From Mytilus galloprovincialis (lineage: Eukaryota > Mollusca > Bivalvia > Mytilida > Mytilidae), in NCBI RefSeq assembly GCF_965363235.1, contig NC_134850.1, positions 30,654,102-30,718,101 on the forward strand: a stretch of 64,000 bases of DNA, written 5' to 3'. The translations under genes were made by a program, and so were the position numbers. A model generated the notes under the pieces. The model saw only the letters and a program-made list of their open reading frames with translations. It was not told where the DNA came from and did no database searches. Of this stretch, positions 1 to 12,400 are shown in pieces (positions within the stretch are counted from its first letter, which is position 1; the number at the start of each line of letters is the position of its first letter).

Positions 1-1797
1 GCATACAAATGACTTCTTTTAGAGAACCACTGAATGGAATAAAATCAAACATAGCATGAATTATCCTTATGGGGTGCTGACCAAAAGTTGTTACTTTGTA
101 GCCGATCCATCATCCAAGATGGCCGCCAGCGGGGGACTTAGTTTAACATAGGACCCTATGGGAAATGCATACAAATGACTTCTTCTAGAGAACCACTAAA
201 TGGAATGAAACCAAACATTGCATGAATGTTCCTTATGGAGTGCTGACCAATTGTTGTTACTTTGTAGCCGATCCATTATCCAAGATGGCCGCCAGCGGGG
301 ACTTAGTTTAACATAGGACCCTATTGGAAATGCATACAAATGACTTCTTCTAGTGAACCACTGAATGGAATGAAACCAAACATGGCATGAATGTTCCTTA
401 TGTGGTGCTGACCAAGTGTTGTTACTTTGTAGCCGATCCATCATCAAAGATGGCCGCCAGCGGGGGACTTAGTTTAACATAGGACCCTATGGGAAATGCA
501 TACAAATGACTTCTTCTAGAGAACCACTAAATGGAATGAAACCAAACATTGCATGAATGTTCCTTATGGAGTGCTGACCAATTGTTGTTACTTTGTAGCC
601 GATCCATTATCCAAGATGGCCGCCAGCGGGGACTTAGTTTAACATAGGACCCTATTGGAAATGCATACAAATGACTTCTTCTAGTGAACCACTGAATGGA
701 ATGAAACCAAACATGGCATGAATGTTCCTTATGTGGTGCTGACCAAGTGTTGTTACTTTGTTGCTGATCCATCATCCAAGATGGCCCCCAGCAGGGGACT
801 TAGTTTAACATAGGACCCTATGGGAAATGCATACAAATGACTTCTTTTAGAGAACCACTGAATGGAATAAAACCAAACATAGCATGAATGTTCCTTATGG
901 GGTGCTGACCAAGTGTTGTTACTTTGTAGCTGATCCATCATCCAAGATGGCCGTCAGCGGGGGACTTAGTTTAACATAGGACCCTATGGGAAATGCATAC
1001 AAATGACTTCTTCTAGAGAACCACTAAATGGAATTGAACCAAACATAGCATGAATGTTCCTTATGGAGTGCTGACCAAGTGTTGTTTCTTTGTAGCCGAT
1101 CCATTATCCAAGATGGCCGCCAGCGGGGGACTTAGTTTAACATAGGACCCTCTTGGAAATGCATACAAATCACTTCTTCTAGTGAACCACTGAATGGAAT
1201 GAAACCAAACATGGCATGAATGTTCCTTATGTGGTGCTGACCAAGTGTTGTTACTTTGTAGCCGATCCATCATCCAAGATGGCTGCCAGCGTGGGACTTA
1301 GTTTAACATAGGACCCTATGGGAAATGCATACAAATGACTTCTTTTAGAGAACCACTGAATGGAATGAAATCAAACATGGCATGAATGTTCCTAATGTGG
1401 TGGTGACCAAGTGTTGTTACTTTGTAGCCGATCCATTATCCAAGATTGCCGCCAGCGGGGGACTTAGTTTAACATAGGACCCTATGGGAAATGCATACAA
1501 ATGACTTCTTTTAGAGAACCACTGAATGGTATAAAACCAAACATTGCATGAATGTTCCTTATGAGGTGCTGACCAAGTGTTGTTACTTTGTAGCCGATCC
1601 ATCATCCAAGATGGCCGCCAGCAGGGGAATTAGTTTAACATAGGACCCTATGGGAAATGCATACAAATGACTTCTTTTAGAGAACCACTGAATGGAATAA
1701 AACCAAACATGGCATGAATGTTCCTTATGAGGTGCTGACCAAGTGTTGTTACTTTGTAGCTGATCAGTCATCCAAGATGGTAGCCAGTGGGGGACTT
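1..1797. repeat. Satellite array, 166-bp monomer, about 11 copies
   Basis: Head-to-tail monomers start (at GCATACAAATGACTTCTT or a close variant) at 1, 167, 332, 498, 663, 829, 995, 1161, 1327, 1493 and 1659, a steady 165-166 bp. The array runs off the left edge and decays near 1797. Each monomer contains CCAAGATGGCCGCCAGCG or a variant. The stretch 167-440 recurs almost unchanged at 498-770, so part of the array evolves as a dimer of about 331 bp. The minus-strand reading frames of 60-80 codons here follow the repeat unit and are not genes. Confidence 0.95.
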
Positions 1798-1889
1798 TTG
1801 AATGAAATTAAACATGTTCCTTTCCTTATAAATGAGGTTGTGTTGTCACTTTTAGCCAAATTTTATATTTTTTTATATGATTTCAAAAA

Positions 1890-1945
1890 CCCAAGTAGAA
1901 TCAGGTGAGCGATACAGGCTCTTGAGAGCCTCTAGTTATTGGATG
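1890..1945 (+). repeat. Short dispersed repeat end with GGCTCTTGAGAGCC palindrome
   Basis: The sequence GTGAGCGATACAGGCTCTTG followed by AGAGCCTC contains a small palindrome. I recall it as a recurrent end of dispersed repeats in bivalve DNA, which is memory and not a search. The rest of 1798-2160 is AT-rich with no recognisable gene. Confidence 0.35.
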
Positions 1946-2164
1946 CAGCCAGTTATGACTGCAACTAATGAAAACCATATCTTGTTGATCTAATGCTTGG
2001 CTAGCAAAGATTAAATCATGTGATTTTAGCCACTTTTAGTTATTGAACAGCCTCCATCAAAGAACAGATGTGATCTCCATGTATACTGCGTTTTATTCAT
2101 GACTATATACTTTGAATGTTCTATTTCATGATAGTCGCTGTATTATATTCAATAATATTCTTTT

Positions 2165-2245
2165 ACATAAATGCCGCTTTTTATACGACTGCAAAAATTG
2201 AAAAAAATTTTGGTCGTATATTGGTATGACGTTGGCATCGTCATC
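2165..2245 (+). repeat. Fragment of dispersed family C (left end)
   Basis: TTTATACGACTGCAAAAATT followed by GGTCGTATATTGGTATGACG matches the left ends of the larger family C copies near 46065 and 48930 in this window. Only the tip is present. From 2246 to 2930 I see no gene; short phrases there such as the one around GGTGTCCATGACCTCATTTT look like old dispersed repeat. Confidence 0.6.
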
Positions 2246-2933
2246 CAAAACAGAAGGCTCTGACAAAATATAAAATGCAAAAAATCAATGGACTGACTTA
2301 TGACAAAACAATATTATTTTTTTAAAAGAATGAAAGACTGCAACCAACAACCACTGAATTACCGGCTGTTTACTTGGGACAGGCAAATATATAAAATGTG
2401 GCATATTTTGTTTTAGGGATGACTTATAGTCTCAAAGGATCTCTCTGTTGTCCTGGACCTGATTTTCATCATTGTACAGGTTACAGACTTTGACCTTGTT
2501 TCATGAATCTTAATTAGATCTGTAACAATAATGCAATAAGTATTAGGTCATCTATGCATGTTTGATTAGTAATGATTGTAAGGTGTCCATGACCTCATTT
2601 TCATAGTTCATTGATCTCATGGTAGTGTGTTAGCTTTAAGTGCTGGAGGTCTCCAACTTGATCAATCCATACTTTGAAATTGGTATTTTCTCAGATAAGC
2701 ATGCAGAAGTAAGGAATTGGAGCAAAGACCACCTGGTTGGAATAAAGTATCTGAGTAAGGGTTATAGGTCCCTTATTTTACTTATGTTAGGGCATCAGTC
2801 TTGTACAAAGCAGGGTTAATGCATTGTATTAATATTGCATTTAAATGTTCTTGTCCTGAATATGTATATTTTTTCTACTTGAGGATTTACATATGTAAAG
2901 TTTTCATTATTAATGAATTAATGTTAGTTTGTA

Positions 2934-2968
2934 CAAGGATTTGTATAGTAAGACTATAAATATCCTTG
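2934..2968. repeat. Small hairpin element, arms CAAGGATTTGTATAGT
   Basis: An imperfect inverted repeat: CAAGGATTTGTATAGT, a 3-base spacer, then ACTATAAATATCCTTG. Related hairpins occur at 14625-14676 and 46974-47008, so this is a dispersed foldback and not a chance palindrome. Confidence 0.6.
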
Positions 2969-3054
2969 TCTTGTAGACAATCTTTCATCTACTATTCCTG
3001 TCATATTTACATTTATAAAGGAATTGTATGCAACCTCCTTGCATTCACATTCGG

Positions 3055-3272
3055 GGGCTTCAGTGGCCAAATGGTCTTGAGTAGTTCTACTGTAATCTCT
3101 TACGTTGTGAGTTCGATACCCCCCCACCCCATTGCAGGTATACTGGACTCCAATCTTGATTGACTAGGATTGTCAGTTTTCTTGTTGGTGTAGGTGGTTT
3201 TCTCTGGGCACTATGGTTTCCTCCACGAAATATCCAAAAAAATGGTATTCAACCACAAATAATCAATCAATG
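3055..3272 (+). mobile_element. tRNA-derived SINE, near full length
   Basis: The 5' part has RNA polymerase III promoter boxes: TGGCCAAATGG fits the A box and GAGTTCGATACC the B box. The body GGTGGTTTTCTCTGGGCACT is the part conserved in the other copies here (12148, 21672, 55440, 60640), and the tail is AATC-rich (AATCAATCAATG). Head, conserved body and AATC-type tail match the layout of molluscan SINEs such as RUDI; the exact family is not settled. From 3273 to 3820 there is no recognisable gene. Confidence 0.75.
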
Positions 3273-3829
3273 CATTTACATTCAGCATGCCTGCCAACTT
3301 TTCAACATCTCTATGTGGGGTTTTTTAAGCACAAAAGAACCTAATGCATAACTTTACATGTCATTAGTAATCTTTTATTTATAGAGGATCTGGTTTTGAA
3401 TGAGTTTACATGTTTAAATGTATTTTTTTACTCCTCGGAATGTCTTTAAAGTATTTAGTCTGAATAATTGAGTATAAGGGTCTGGTCAATACCTGTTATG
3501 GGGATATTCCGATTTTAAAAGCAAGAAAGTTGGCAGGTCTTGAAGTTGGACTTGAAGTTTCAGAGGAGAAGATGGAATCATGATTTCTCATTTCAATAGG
3601 ATCTCATGTTTGCCACCTTTTCAAAATTAAATCAGGAACTTACACATGCACAGTAATTTATTACTGTTCAGCGTTGATAAGTCAGGTCACATGATATCTA
3701 CTGTGGACATCCAGGATCCAAGATTTGAGACTCATTAGAAGAGGACCATCTGTTAAGCTTGTTTAAAAATGTCAGTTGTTACAGAACACACAAAGATTTA
3801 AAAATTTTATAGACAATGGACAAAGATGA

Positions 3830-4585
3830 ATGCTTTAATAGTGATTCAATCAGCTGGCACGAGAACACAGTTATTTCGTAGTGCATTTCTTTTAGACAAT
3901 CAATTCAAATTAAAAAAATTTGTAAGGGTTCCACGGAACCCAGTGTCTCGACTCCTTTTGCTGTTAATCGCAGACTCAACAAAAATGAGGACAAACATCA
4001 ATAAAAATTTCCCTCTCGATACTGTCTTTTGATTGAAAGAAGCTTCCAAGTTTGGTAAAAAATCCAGGATAGTTAATGAATCTAATAAGTGTTTTATAAA
4101 CTTTAACTGCAGACTGTATGTAATGTTAACTGGAAGAAAAACTAAGTCCATTTATAAGTAAAATACGGAAAAAGTGATTTTTTTTTCTACAAAATTTACT
4201 TCGGAATAATATCTTATGATCAGAAACAAGCTTTTGTCTAAGTTTGGTAGAAATCCAGGATAGTTTAAGAACATTATAAAAATTTTAAAAACTTAAACCA
4301 CAGAGTGAATGTTTTGTTTCTGGCAAAAAAACTAAGTCCATTTATTAGTAAAATACGGAAAAGTGGAAATTTATTTTTACAAAATTTTCTTCTTGATACT
4401 ATCTTATGATCATAAACAAGCTTCTGTCCAAGTTTGGTAGAAATTCAGTATAGTTTAAGAAAGTTATTAAAATTTCAAAAACTTTAACCACAGAGTAAAT
4501 ATTTGTGGACGACGCCGACGGAATGTAGGATCGCTTAGTCTTGCTTTTTCGACTTAAGTCGAAGGCTCGACAAAAATCGTACCTG
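3830..4585 (+). repeat. Dispersed element with about 191-bp internal tandem repeats
   Basis: The phrase AAGTTTGGTA...ATCCAGGATAG recurs at 4046, 4238 and 4428, and AACTAAGTCCATTTAT at about 4140 and 4331, giving a period near 191 bp. The right end reads GAATGTAGGATCGCTTAGTC followed by a short inverted repeat around TCGACTTAAGTCGA. A second copy of the element lies at 13857-14510. Frames of 68-83 codons here differ between copies and are not conserved. Confidence 0.8.
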
Positions 4586-4669
4586 CTCTTTCTCAAAAAG
4601 ATTTTTACAATGTAGTGTACTACCAGTGAGACAAATAATATCAAAATTAAAGAACCTTAGTGAGCACGC

Positions 4670-5357
4670 TCACATACCCCACGTTCCAACATTGTCATTG
4701 GAGAAATTAAATAAGTATAAGAAAAAATACTGAATAATAATTTCCTGTCAATATACACATCTACATAGTATGTCCTTATTATCTACAAAATTTCATGAAA
4801 TTCTGTTGTGTGTTTTCAGAGGAGTTGAGATGACAAACTGTTGCAGAAGTACATTGAAGCAAATAAGTTCAAAGGGGCATAACTCCTAGAAAAAAAATTG
4901 AATCGTAATTTCCTGTTGATATGCACATCTACCTAGTATGTCCTTATTATCTACAAAGTTTCATGAAATTCTGTTCTGTGGTTTCAGAGGAGTTGCGATG
5001 ACAAACTGTTGCAGTAGTACATTGAAGCAAATAAGTTCAAAGGGGCGTAACTTCTAGAAATAAAATTGAATCATAATTTCCTGTCGATATGCACAACTAC
5101 ATAATATGTCCTTTTCATATAAAAAGATTACGTGAAATTCTGTTGTGTTGTTTGAGAGGAGTTGCGATGACAAACTGTTGCAGTAGTACATTAAAGTAAA
5201 TAAGTTCAAAGGGGCGTAACTCCTAGAAAAAAAATTGAATCGCAATTTCCCGTCGATATGCACAACTACATAGTATGTCCTTATTATCTGAAAAGGTTTC
5301 GTGAAATTCTGTTGTGTGGTTTTAGAGGAGTTGCGATGACAAGAAACAGGACTGACG

Positions 5358-5392
<35 letters not shown>

Positions 5393-5410
5393 ATCATTGA
5401 GCGGATATAA
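4670..5410 (+). repeat. Tandem repeat, about 169-bp unit, four copies
   Basis: AAGTTCAAAGGGGC recurs at 4864, 5032 and 5202, and GAGGAGTTGCGATGACAA marks the same position of each unit. The array ends in GACTGACGGACGGACGGG and a phrase ATACCCTCCGCAACATCATT, a tail type I know from bivalve dispersed repeats. The 107-codon minus-strand frame inside is repeat-derived. From 5411 to 6100 I see no gene. Confidence 0.8.
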
Positions 5411-6103
5411 TTATAGAAACTTCTACTAGCTCTAACTCAAAATATTGACAATTCTGTGTTGAGGGGGTGTAAAATTCAGTTTTACAGCTTCAGACGTGAT
5501 AAAATTTGAACTTTTTGAACTGGACCAAATCACTACATAACATAAAGATTCAGCACCCAAATTGTTTTACCATGTAAATACATCCCCCTACTTAATATTT
5601 CAGGCATTTAATATCAAGAAATAAATTGGGAAAGTGTATAAAATAAAACATGCAAGTTATACACTGTTTACACTAGGGACTATATTCGTAGACAACGAAA
5701 ACCAAAGGACGATAACTGTGTCCTTGGACCAGCTCACATGATACAAATGGGCCAGTTGAATATTTGTCTCAATGACAACTATACCACGTCTTTTTTATAC
5801 AGGTCAGCTTATGAACATAAGAAGTTTCTATGAATTATGCTTTTCTTTTTCTTTGTACACTTTGCTTTTTCGGCTTGAGAAAGGTTTGCATTAATATTGC
5901 TTTGAAAGACAGAAATGTTATGTTTGAGATTGGAAACTGCAAAGCCCCAACAAAAAGCTGTAGAACGTTATTTCTTATGAATAAGCAATAGTTTTAAATT
6001 TCATCCAAAATACAAAAACCATTAAAAGGAAATAAGCCTAACCCATACGTGTGATGTCAGAAAATTCATTATTTCAATACTGATCAGGTAAAAATCAATT
6101 ATT

Positions 6104-6280
6104 ATATATAGATATAAGAAGATTTAGGATGAGTGCCAATGAGACAACTCTACATCCTAGTCACAATTTGTAACAGTAAACCATAAATGGACAAAGTACG
6201 GTCTTAAACACGGAGCCTTGACTCAAACAGAACAGTAAGCCATAAAGGGCCCCAAAAATGACATTCAAAATATTGCCTTG
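6104..6280 (+). repeat. Dispersed repeat family A, partial copy
   Basis: Contains GAGTGCCAATGAGACAACTC, then the phrases TACGGTCTTAAACACGGAGC and AAAGGGCCCC typical of this family. It lies just downstream of the ZMYND12 stop codon. Confidence 0.8.
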
Positions 6281-6438
6281 TTATGGCTACTGTTGCACTT
6301 TCAATAAATAATAATAAATAACTTACATAATTATTTAATAACATAAGTATACAGTAATTTCCTTAAATAATCTTCAATTTACAGAAATCATTTAAGAATT
6401 AGTCAATATCACAGTTATATACAAATAATCACAGTATT

Positions 6439-9400
6439 TCAAATGACTCTCTGTGTCTGTGATTCTAAATTCTTCATAAATTCAACAATAGTACGAGACA
6501 GGGAGTCATCAGGGTGTCCTTCGCTGGCAACTACAGCTTTTCTTCCAAATTCTTTAGCCTGAAAATACAAAATTAACGAAATATAAATTCAACTATTATT
6601 TAAGGTACCAAACACTGACTAAAATTAATTTGGCTCGTTTAATTTTCATTAAACTTTGACAAAATATTTACTTTGACCCTTTGCCAAAAATGTAAAAAAT
6701 TGAACAACACTGACTCTTCTCGGAAAAATTTCATTGAGTATATAACAGCTTGACAAACACTGATTTTGTTCATTGAGAAGCTTTATATTTCCTTAACAAT
6801 ACAATGTGATTAAAAGTGTAAAACGTCACATCTGGTCGCATACAAAAATAGGTCGAAAAAAATATTCCATTGAATTTGACAGTTGTAGGTATTCAATCCT
6901 ACATTTTATTGCAGTAAAACATTTCTGGGTCATAAAAATATATCTTGGGTATTTCAAAGCACCATTATGTTTTTATTTGGGGTTTCTATAGAATATTTTA
7001 GAAACTTGAGGTTACATGGTTAAACTAAAGCTTGTACACAGGTTAAATAAGGAAGGAAATCTGATTGCTTAACTTCCAGTAATGGTTATTTTCTTATATG
7101 CAATGCAGTGTTATGCGAGATTTATTTTCTATACATGTAATACTGGACAGGATAAAACTCATGCCAAGTATTTCTTTATTTGAAGCAAAGATAAATTCTT
7201 CACAATTTTTAGAAAAGTGCAAATTTAACAGACTAATAGGGGGAAATCAATGGTGGTATTACACCTAAATCATTTAACTGATGTTATAGAATTATCTCAC
7301 CGTAGTGTTAGTTAACACCATAATATTACAATTTTTTTTTCAAACTATAGAGACTGAAATATGTGACAAAAGAGATCTTACAATTTTGCCATGCTGTTGT
7401 GATCATTTGACAATATAAGTATATACTAATGAAAGATGATCTCTTTTAGTGAAAGCTTGCAATGACATAAAAGTGACTTGTACAGGATTTAAAGACATCA
7501 CAGACTTTTTACTACCTTGAAAAATTTAATGGGTGTCATTAACATAACCTTTTAATTAAGAATTTTATTTAGACTTTTAGAAAGTACTACATCATAGCAA
7601 ACTGATATATTTGTGCATCTGCTATAGAATCATGAGAGAACATACCTTAGAAATATCCATCAATATAAAGTAAAGCATGGCTAAAGCATGACAAATAGTG
7701 GCCAGATCTTGAGGCTGTCTGCTTTGCTGGTGTTCCTGCATATCATAGATGGCATTTAAAACTTGTATTGCTTCAGCCTCTTGTGCCTCATCTATTGAAT
7801 ACAAAAAGAAATATTCGATTGAGTAATTAAATGACATATTGGTACATTGTAATATTGAAAAGTAAAATAAAACTAAATCTTAGATTAGTATTCATGTACA
7901 GTAAAACCTGTGTAAACCTGCCGGCTATGGGACTATAAAAAAGGGCCGGTTTGGACAGTGAGCCGGTTTATTCAGGTTTCCGTTTTGACCGGAAGTTAAT
8001 GACTTGTGACGTCCGACATTTTGCATGTAAAAGTTTTCTCTGTTTGTAAATTATATCTGATTTAAATTAAAGTACTTTCACTTCGTTTTTCATTGTTTGC
8101 ATTTGCATCATAATGCTTGAGTAGTTTGGATTGTAGGACGAAAGTTTCGATTTACTCCCATGATCAATAATTTGAAATGTTGGAATGGCCGATTAAAAAG
8201 CCAGAATATTTTCAAACGTAATTTCATCACTTTCGAAACGTTGTCGTACACTGTACAATATCCATTGATTGTTGTCATCCGGGTGTTTTTCATTATCAAG
8301 GTCATTTGTTTAGGGGTTCACAACAGGGAACCCAGGATTTCGAAATTACGATGTGAATTTCTTACTCCGCGATTTTAATTTGTTTATCCAAGTTAAAACG
8401 TAAGTTCAATCCAAGATATATTTGGTGTGTCTTTTCGTTTAATTGACACGTTTATAATATTTTGATAAATAATACAGCTCACTACTGTACGATTGTAGGT
8501 TCACAGTTTGACATATGACTAATTGATTATCACGAAAAGCCATATTGTATAAAAAATATGTTTTGATTGCATATCGATCAATGAAATTAATTAGACAAAC
8601 CGGTTTTGACAGGTAATAATTAATGTAATTAAGAGTATTGGGACTTCATAATTAGACCGGAATTCGGAATACACAGGGACCGGTTTACAAAGGGTATTTT
8701 AACAAAGATTTTGAATGGAAAAATATGGGACTTTCATTTTCGACCGGAATGGACAGGAAACCGGTTTATTCAGGGTCCGGTTTAATCAGGTTTGACTGTA
8801 ATATATTTGTAAGTATCCTGAATTTGCAGGTAAACATGTAACTAAAACTCAAAGACTAGTCTGTATTTTCATATTTGCAAATGTGTTCCTACTACATTGT
8901 ACTAACAAACCTCACATTTCTTTGCTTTTCTTTGAAAATGTATTTTGCATGTGCTTTTGAAAGCAAATATCTCCCAACGGAAGAATATTCTGGAATTATG
9001 TGACTTCACATATATTTATACAATTGATACTTAGATGTGAGACTAAACAAATTGTGTATGACCAGTGTTCCAGCTAGGCCGTTTTCAGAGGGCGCTGCGC
9101 CCGCCCTTTTCCGAGTGGCGCCCTGTGCCCTTTTTACAGTTTCCAGGGCGCCCTGCCTTTTTTGAAGATCGATTGCATATTAATTTGCGTATTGATATGA
9201 TACGCTAATTACTAAATTTTACCTGGGGAAAAGATTATGACTTTGTTTACCACCCCAAGCTAATCAATGGTTACAACTGGTGTCATAATCTGTTGTTATA
9301 GGTAATCCGTTTATCGGATGGGTCATTAATGATCATCAACATTAATTCGTTCAAATAGAATCGGTCAGTCGGCAATTATCTTTGAAGAAATGTGCATACA

Positions 9401-12400
9401 ACAACTTGGGCACAATTTGCGATGTTGTTACCGTAGTTTCATGGAAGAAACGTAATGACAGAAAGTTGGAAAACCATTATAAACTCGTTGAAGACATTGT
9501 TTTACTTGTTTTCTGTAAAATAAACAGAAAATTCAGACGTATTTGTCATTGACTGCCTTCATTTTTGATACGAAAATAACAAAATCGGCTGCCATATTGT
9601 GATCATATTTACATCATATTTACGTACTGTTTATAATCCTCCAAAGAAGGAGCACACCCGAATAAAGAAAGATAACTCAGTCTGATTTTTTTCCTAGCAT
9701 TGAGTAACCCATTTACATATTCTAAAATGTGTCTCCATACTTCTTGCTTAAGAATATATATGTTTAGGTATTTATTTTGAGTTATGGGAAAAGTTAAAGA
9801 GGGTCTTAGTAGCAGTGTTTGTAGGGTGCCTTGGTCATCTTTTTCTGTATTCTTTATTTTTGATACTATTTTTCACTGTTGCTTTATATCCTAAAATTGT
9901 GAATTTACTGAGCACAGCTGTTTTGTGCTGTATTGCCATCAAGCACAGCAGGGGTAGAAAGGTGAAACTGGTAAAATGTGGTAGACCATAGAAACAGTAT
10001 GAAACAGATCTCCTTTCAAAACATACTGCATATAAAGTTCAACTGTGCCAAGCAATGATAAAAAACTTGTGTGACAAGCTGCTTGACAAATTTTTCAGCC
10101 TTAAAAGTAGAAAGATAGAGTTCTATATGGGCTAAAGATGTTGTTCTTGTATAACCTGTGATTCAACGAATAAACACAAATGTTTGATTAACATCTTTTA
10201 TTAAAATATGCCCTTTTCATATTATCATATCGCGCGTTTAATGCCCTTTTTCAGGATTGGCACCCTGCCCTTTTGAAAACCTAGCTGGAACACTGATGAC
10301 CCTTATGTTATCTGCAAATTTCACCCTAAGAGACCATTTAGCTTTCCACAATTTAATGATGACCTACAATTATCTTATTCTAGCTTATTTCCAATACAGT
10401 TGTGTGGTATCAAAATTATCTCCCTTTGTCCAATACCATTTTAGACTGGCCGCAGACATAAAACATGTAAGATATTGATTAATTTGTAAAAAAAAGAAGT
10501 TACAGACACTAATATTCAATCATTTATCATATATAGTATAGGAACCTTCAAGTCTTAAATATTCATTAGTAATACCAAAAGTCTATAAATAAACATGTAC
10601 CTAGAGTATCTTCCTTTTCGTCGCTGGATTCTATAATCAATGGACCAATTCCTTGTGGAGTATCAGGAGTTTTGGTTCTTATTTTCACAATTTTTTGTAA
10701 ATGATTATACCATATATTTGAAACCTAAAAGTAAACAAAAACATTGTTCATATTTCTTTTTTAAAGTACAAAAAATAATAATATTCATGGGTTCTATCCC
10801 ATATCACCATTAGATTTTTTAAATTTTCTTTAACTTTTTTTGTTTAAACAGTTTACTAAATCAAGAAATATTTTTTTGTAAATGATTATACCATATATTT
10901 GATACCTAAAGTGAAACAAAAACATACATCTCTGTAATTTCTATATAAAGTAAAATACAAAAATAATATTCATGGGTTATCTCCCATATCGACTATTAGA
11001 TTATTTTTTTTATAACTTTTTTTGTTTAAACAGATTACTAAATCAAGAGTTATTTTATTTCTGATTACTTATTTTTTTAGTGTGTAAGCTTTACAAGAAG
11101 ATTTAAGAGACTTAAGCTTGCTATACATAAATGAAATAAGAAAATCGAGTCCATGTTTATTTATATTAAATCTCCAAAATCACTCAAGTTAAAAAAAAAT
11201 ATTTGCACTGGAACTCAGAGCATATATATATTTTTGTGTTGCAGAAAGTTTGCCTTATTTAACTTTACCTGTCGATATAAGGAATCAGCAATCTCCATTC
11301 TTCCTTGTCGGAAAAATACATTGGCCATGTGAAAATAACCCCCAGATGTCCTAATATCATTTGTACCAAAATTTTCTGAGGCATGATAAATCTGTCAAAA
11401 AAACGAGGTAACTATATAATAAAACAATTCATAAGTGCAATTTAGACAAACCATGATAAAAATAAAATATCATATTTTGAAACATTTATAGAAATTTACA
11501 TAACGTCATAAGAATAAAATTTCATATTTGAATGATGCAAACTGCAAGAAAATTTCAAATTCATGCATTTTCCTGTACAAATCTGTTCAGTGGACTTACA
11601 TGAATAACATTCTTTTAAGAATCCAGTTCTTAGCAAGGAAGAAGAAGAAGAAATCCTATGTCACAAATTGTCAATGCTGGTGTTATTACGTCACAGTAAG
11701 GATAGATATTTAAAAAATTAAATGTGCTTTGCAAAGATTCAAAACACATCATTTAGACATTGTCAGTAAATAAAAGAAAAAGAGAAAATCCACAATAAAT
11801 GTTACATTAAATATGAATTACCTCTCTTTACAAAATATTAGTCATGGTTCACTAATTGAGTTTTAAAAAAATAAGATAAAAGATAGATTTGACTTACGTC
11901 ATCTGCTAACTGTCGTAAGGAATCGTCATACTCTCCTTTGGCTGCATATAACAGTCCTAGATTCCTGTATAGTTTAGATTTGATAGCATTTGAACACGAT
12001 GGGGTCTTTAAAACAGTCCACTGAGCTTGGGCCAAATATTCTTCTGCTTGTGATAAACGTCCTAATCCTGCAAAAATATATGATAGGTAAATTATCTCCC
12101 TTGAACACAATGCAAACAATTTATAGATTAATACCAAAACAAAATGACAACGAACAAGATTGATTGACTGATGTTTAACACCACTTTCAGTACAATTGGG
12201 CTATTTTGTTTCATGGCAATCAGTTTTCATTGGTGAAGGAAATCAGAGTTCCCTGAGAGAACTCATTAGCCTAAAGCTACCACAGTAATACAATTTGAGG
12301 AGGAATGATTTTTTTTTCAAAACTAAAAATCATTATTCAATTTGACAATACTTTTTCAAATATTTCCAAAATATGCTTGATTTTGGGACATAATGGCTTA

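Noticed and set aside
196-1771. Series of 62-83 codon minus-strand frames with the shared peptide NNTWSAPHKEHSC
   Set aside because: They follow the 166-bp satellite unit; the likeness is at DNA level and shifts with the array.
3055-3130. tRNA-like A and B boxes considered as a tRNA gene
   Set aside because: No cloverleaf with a convincing acceptor stem, and the sequence continues into the SINE body.
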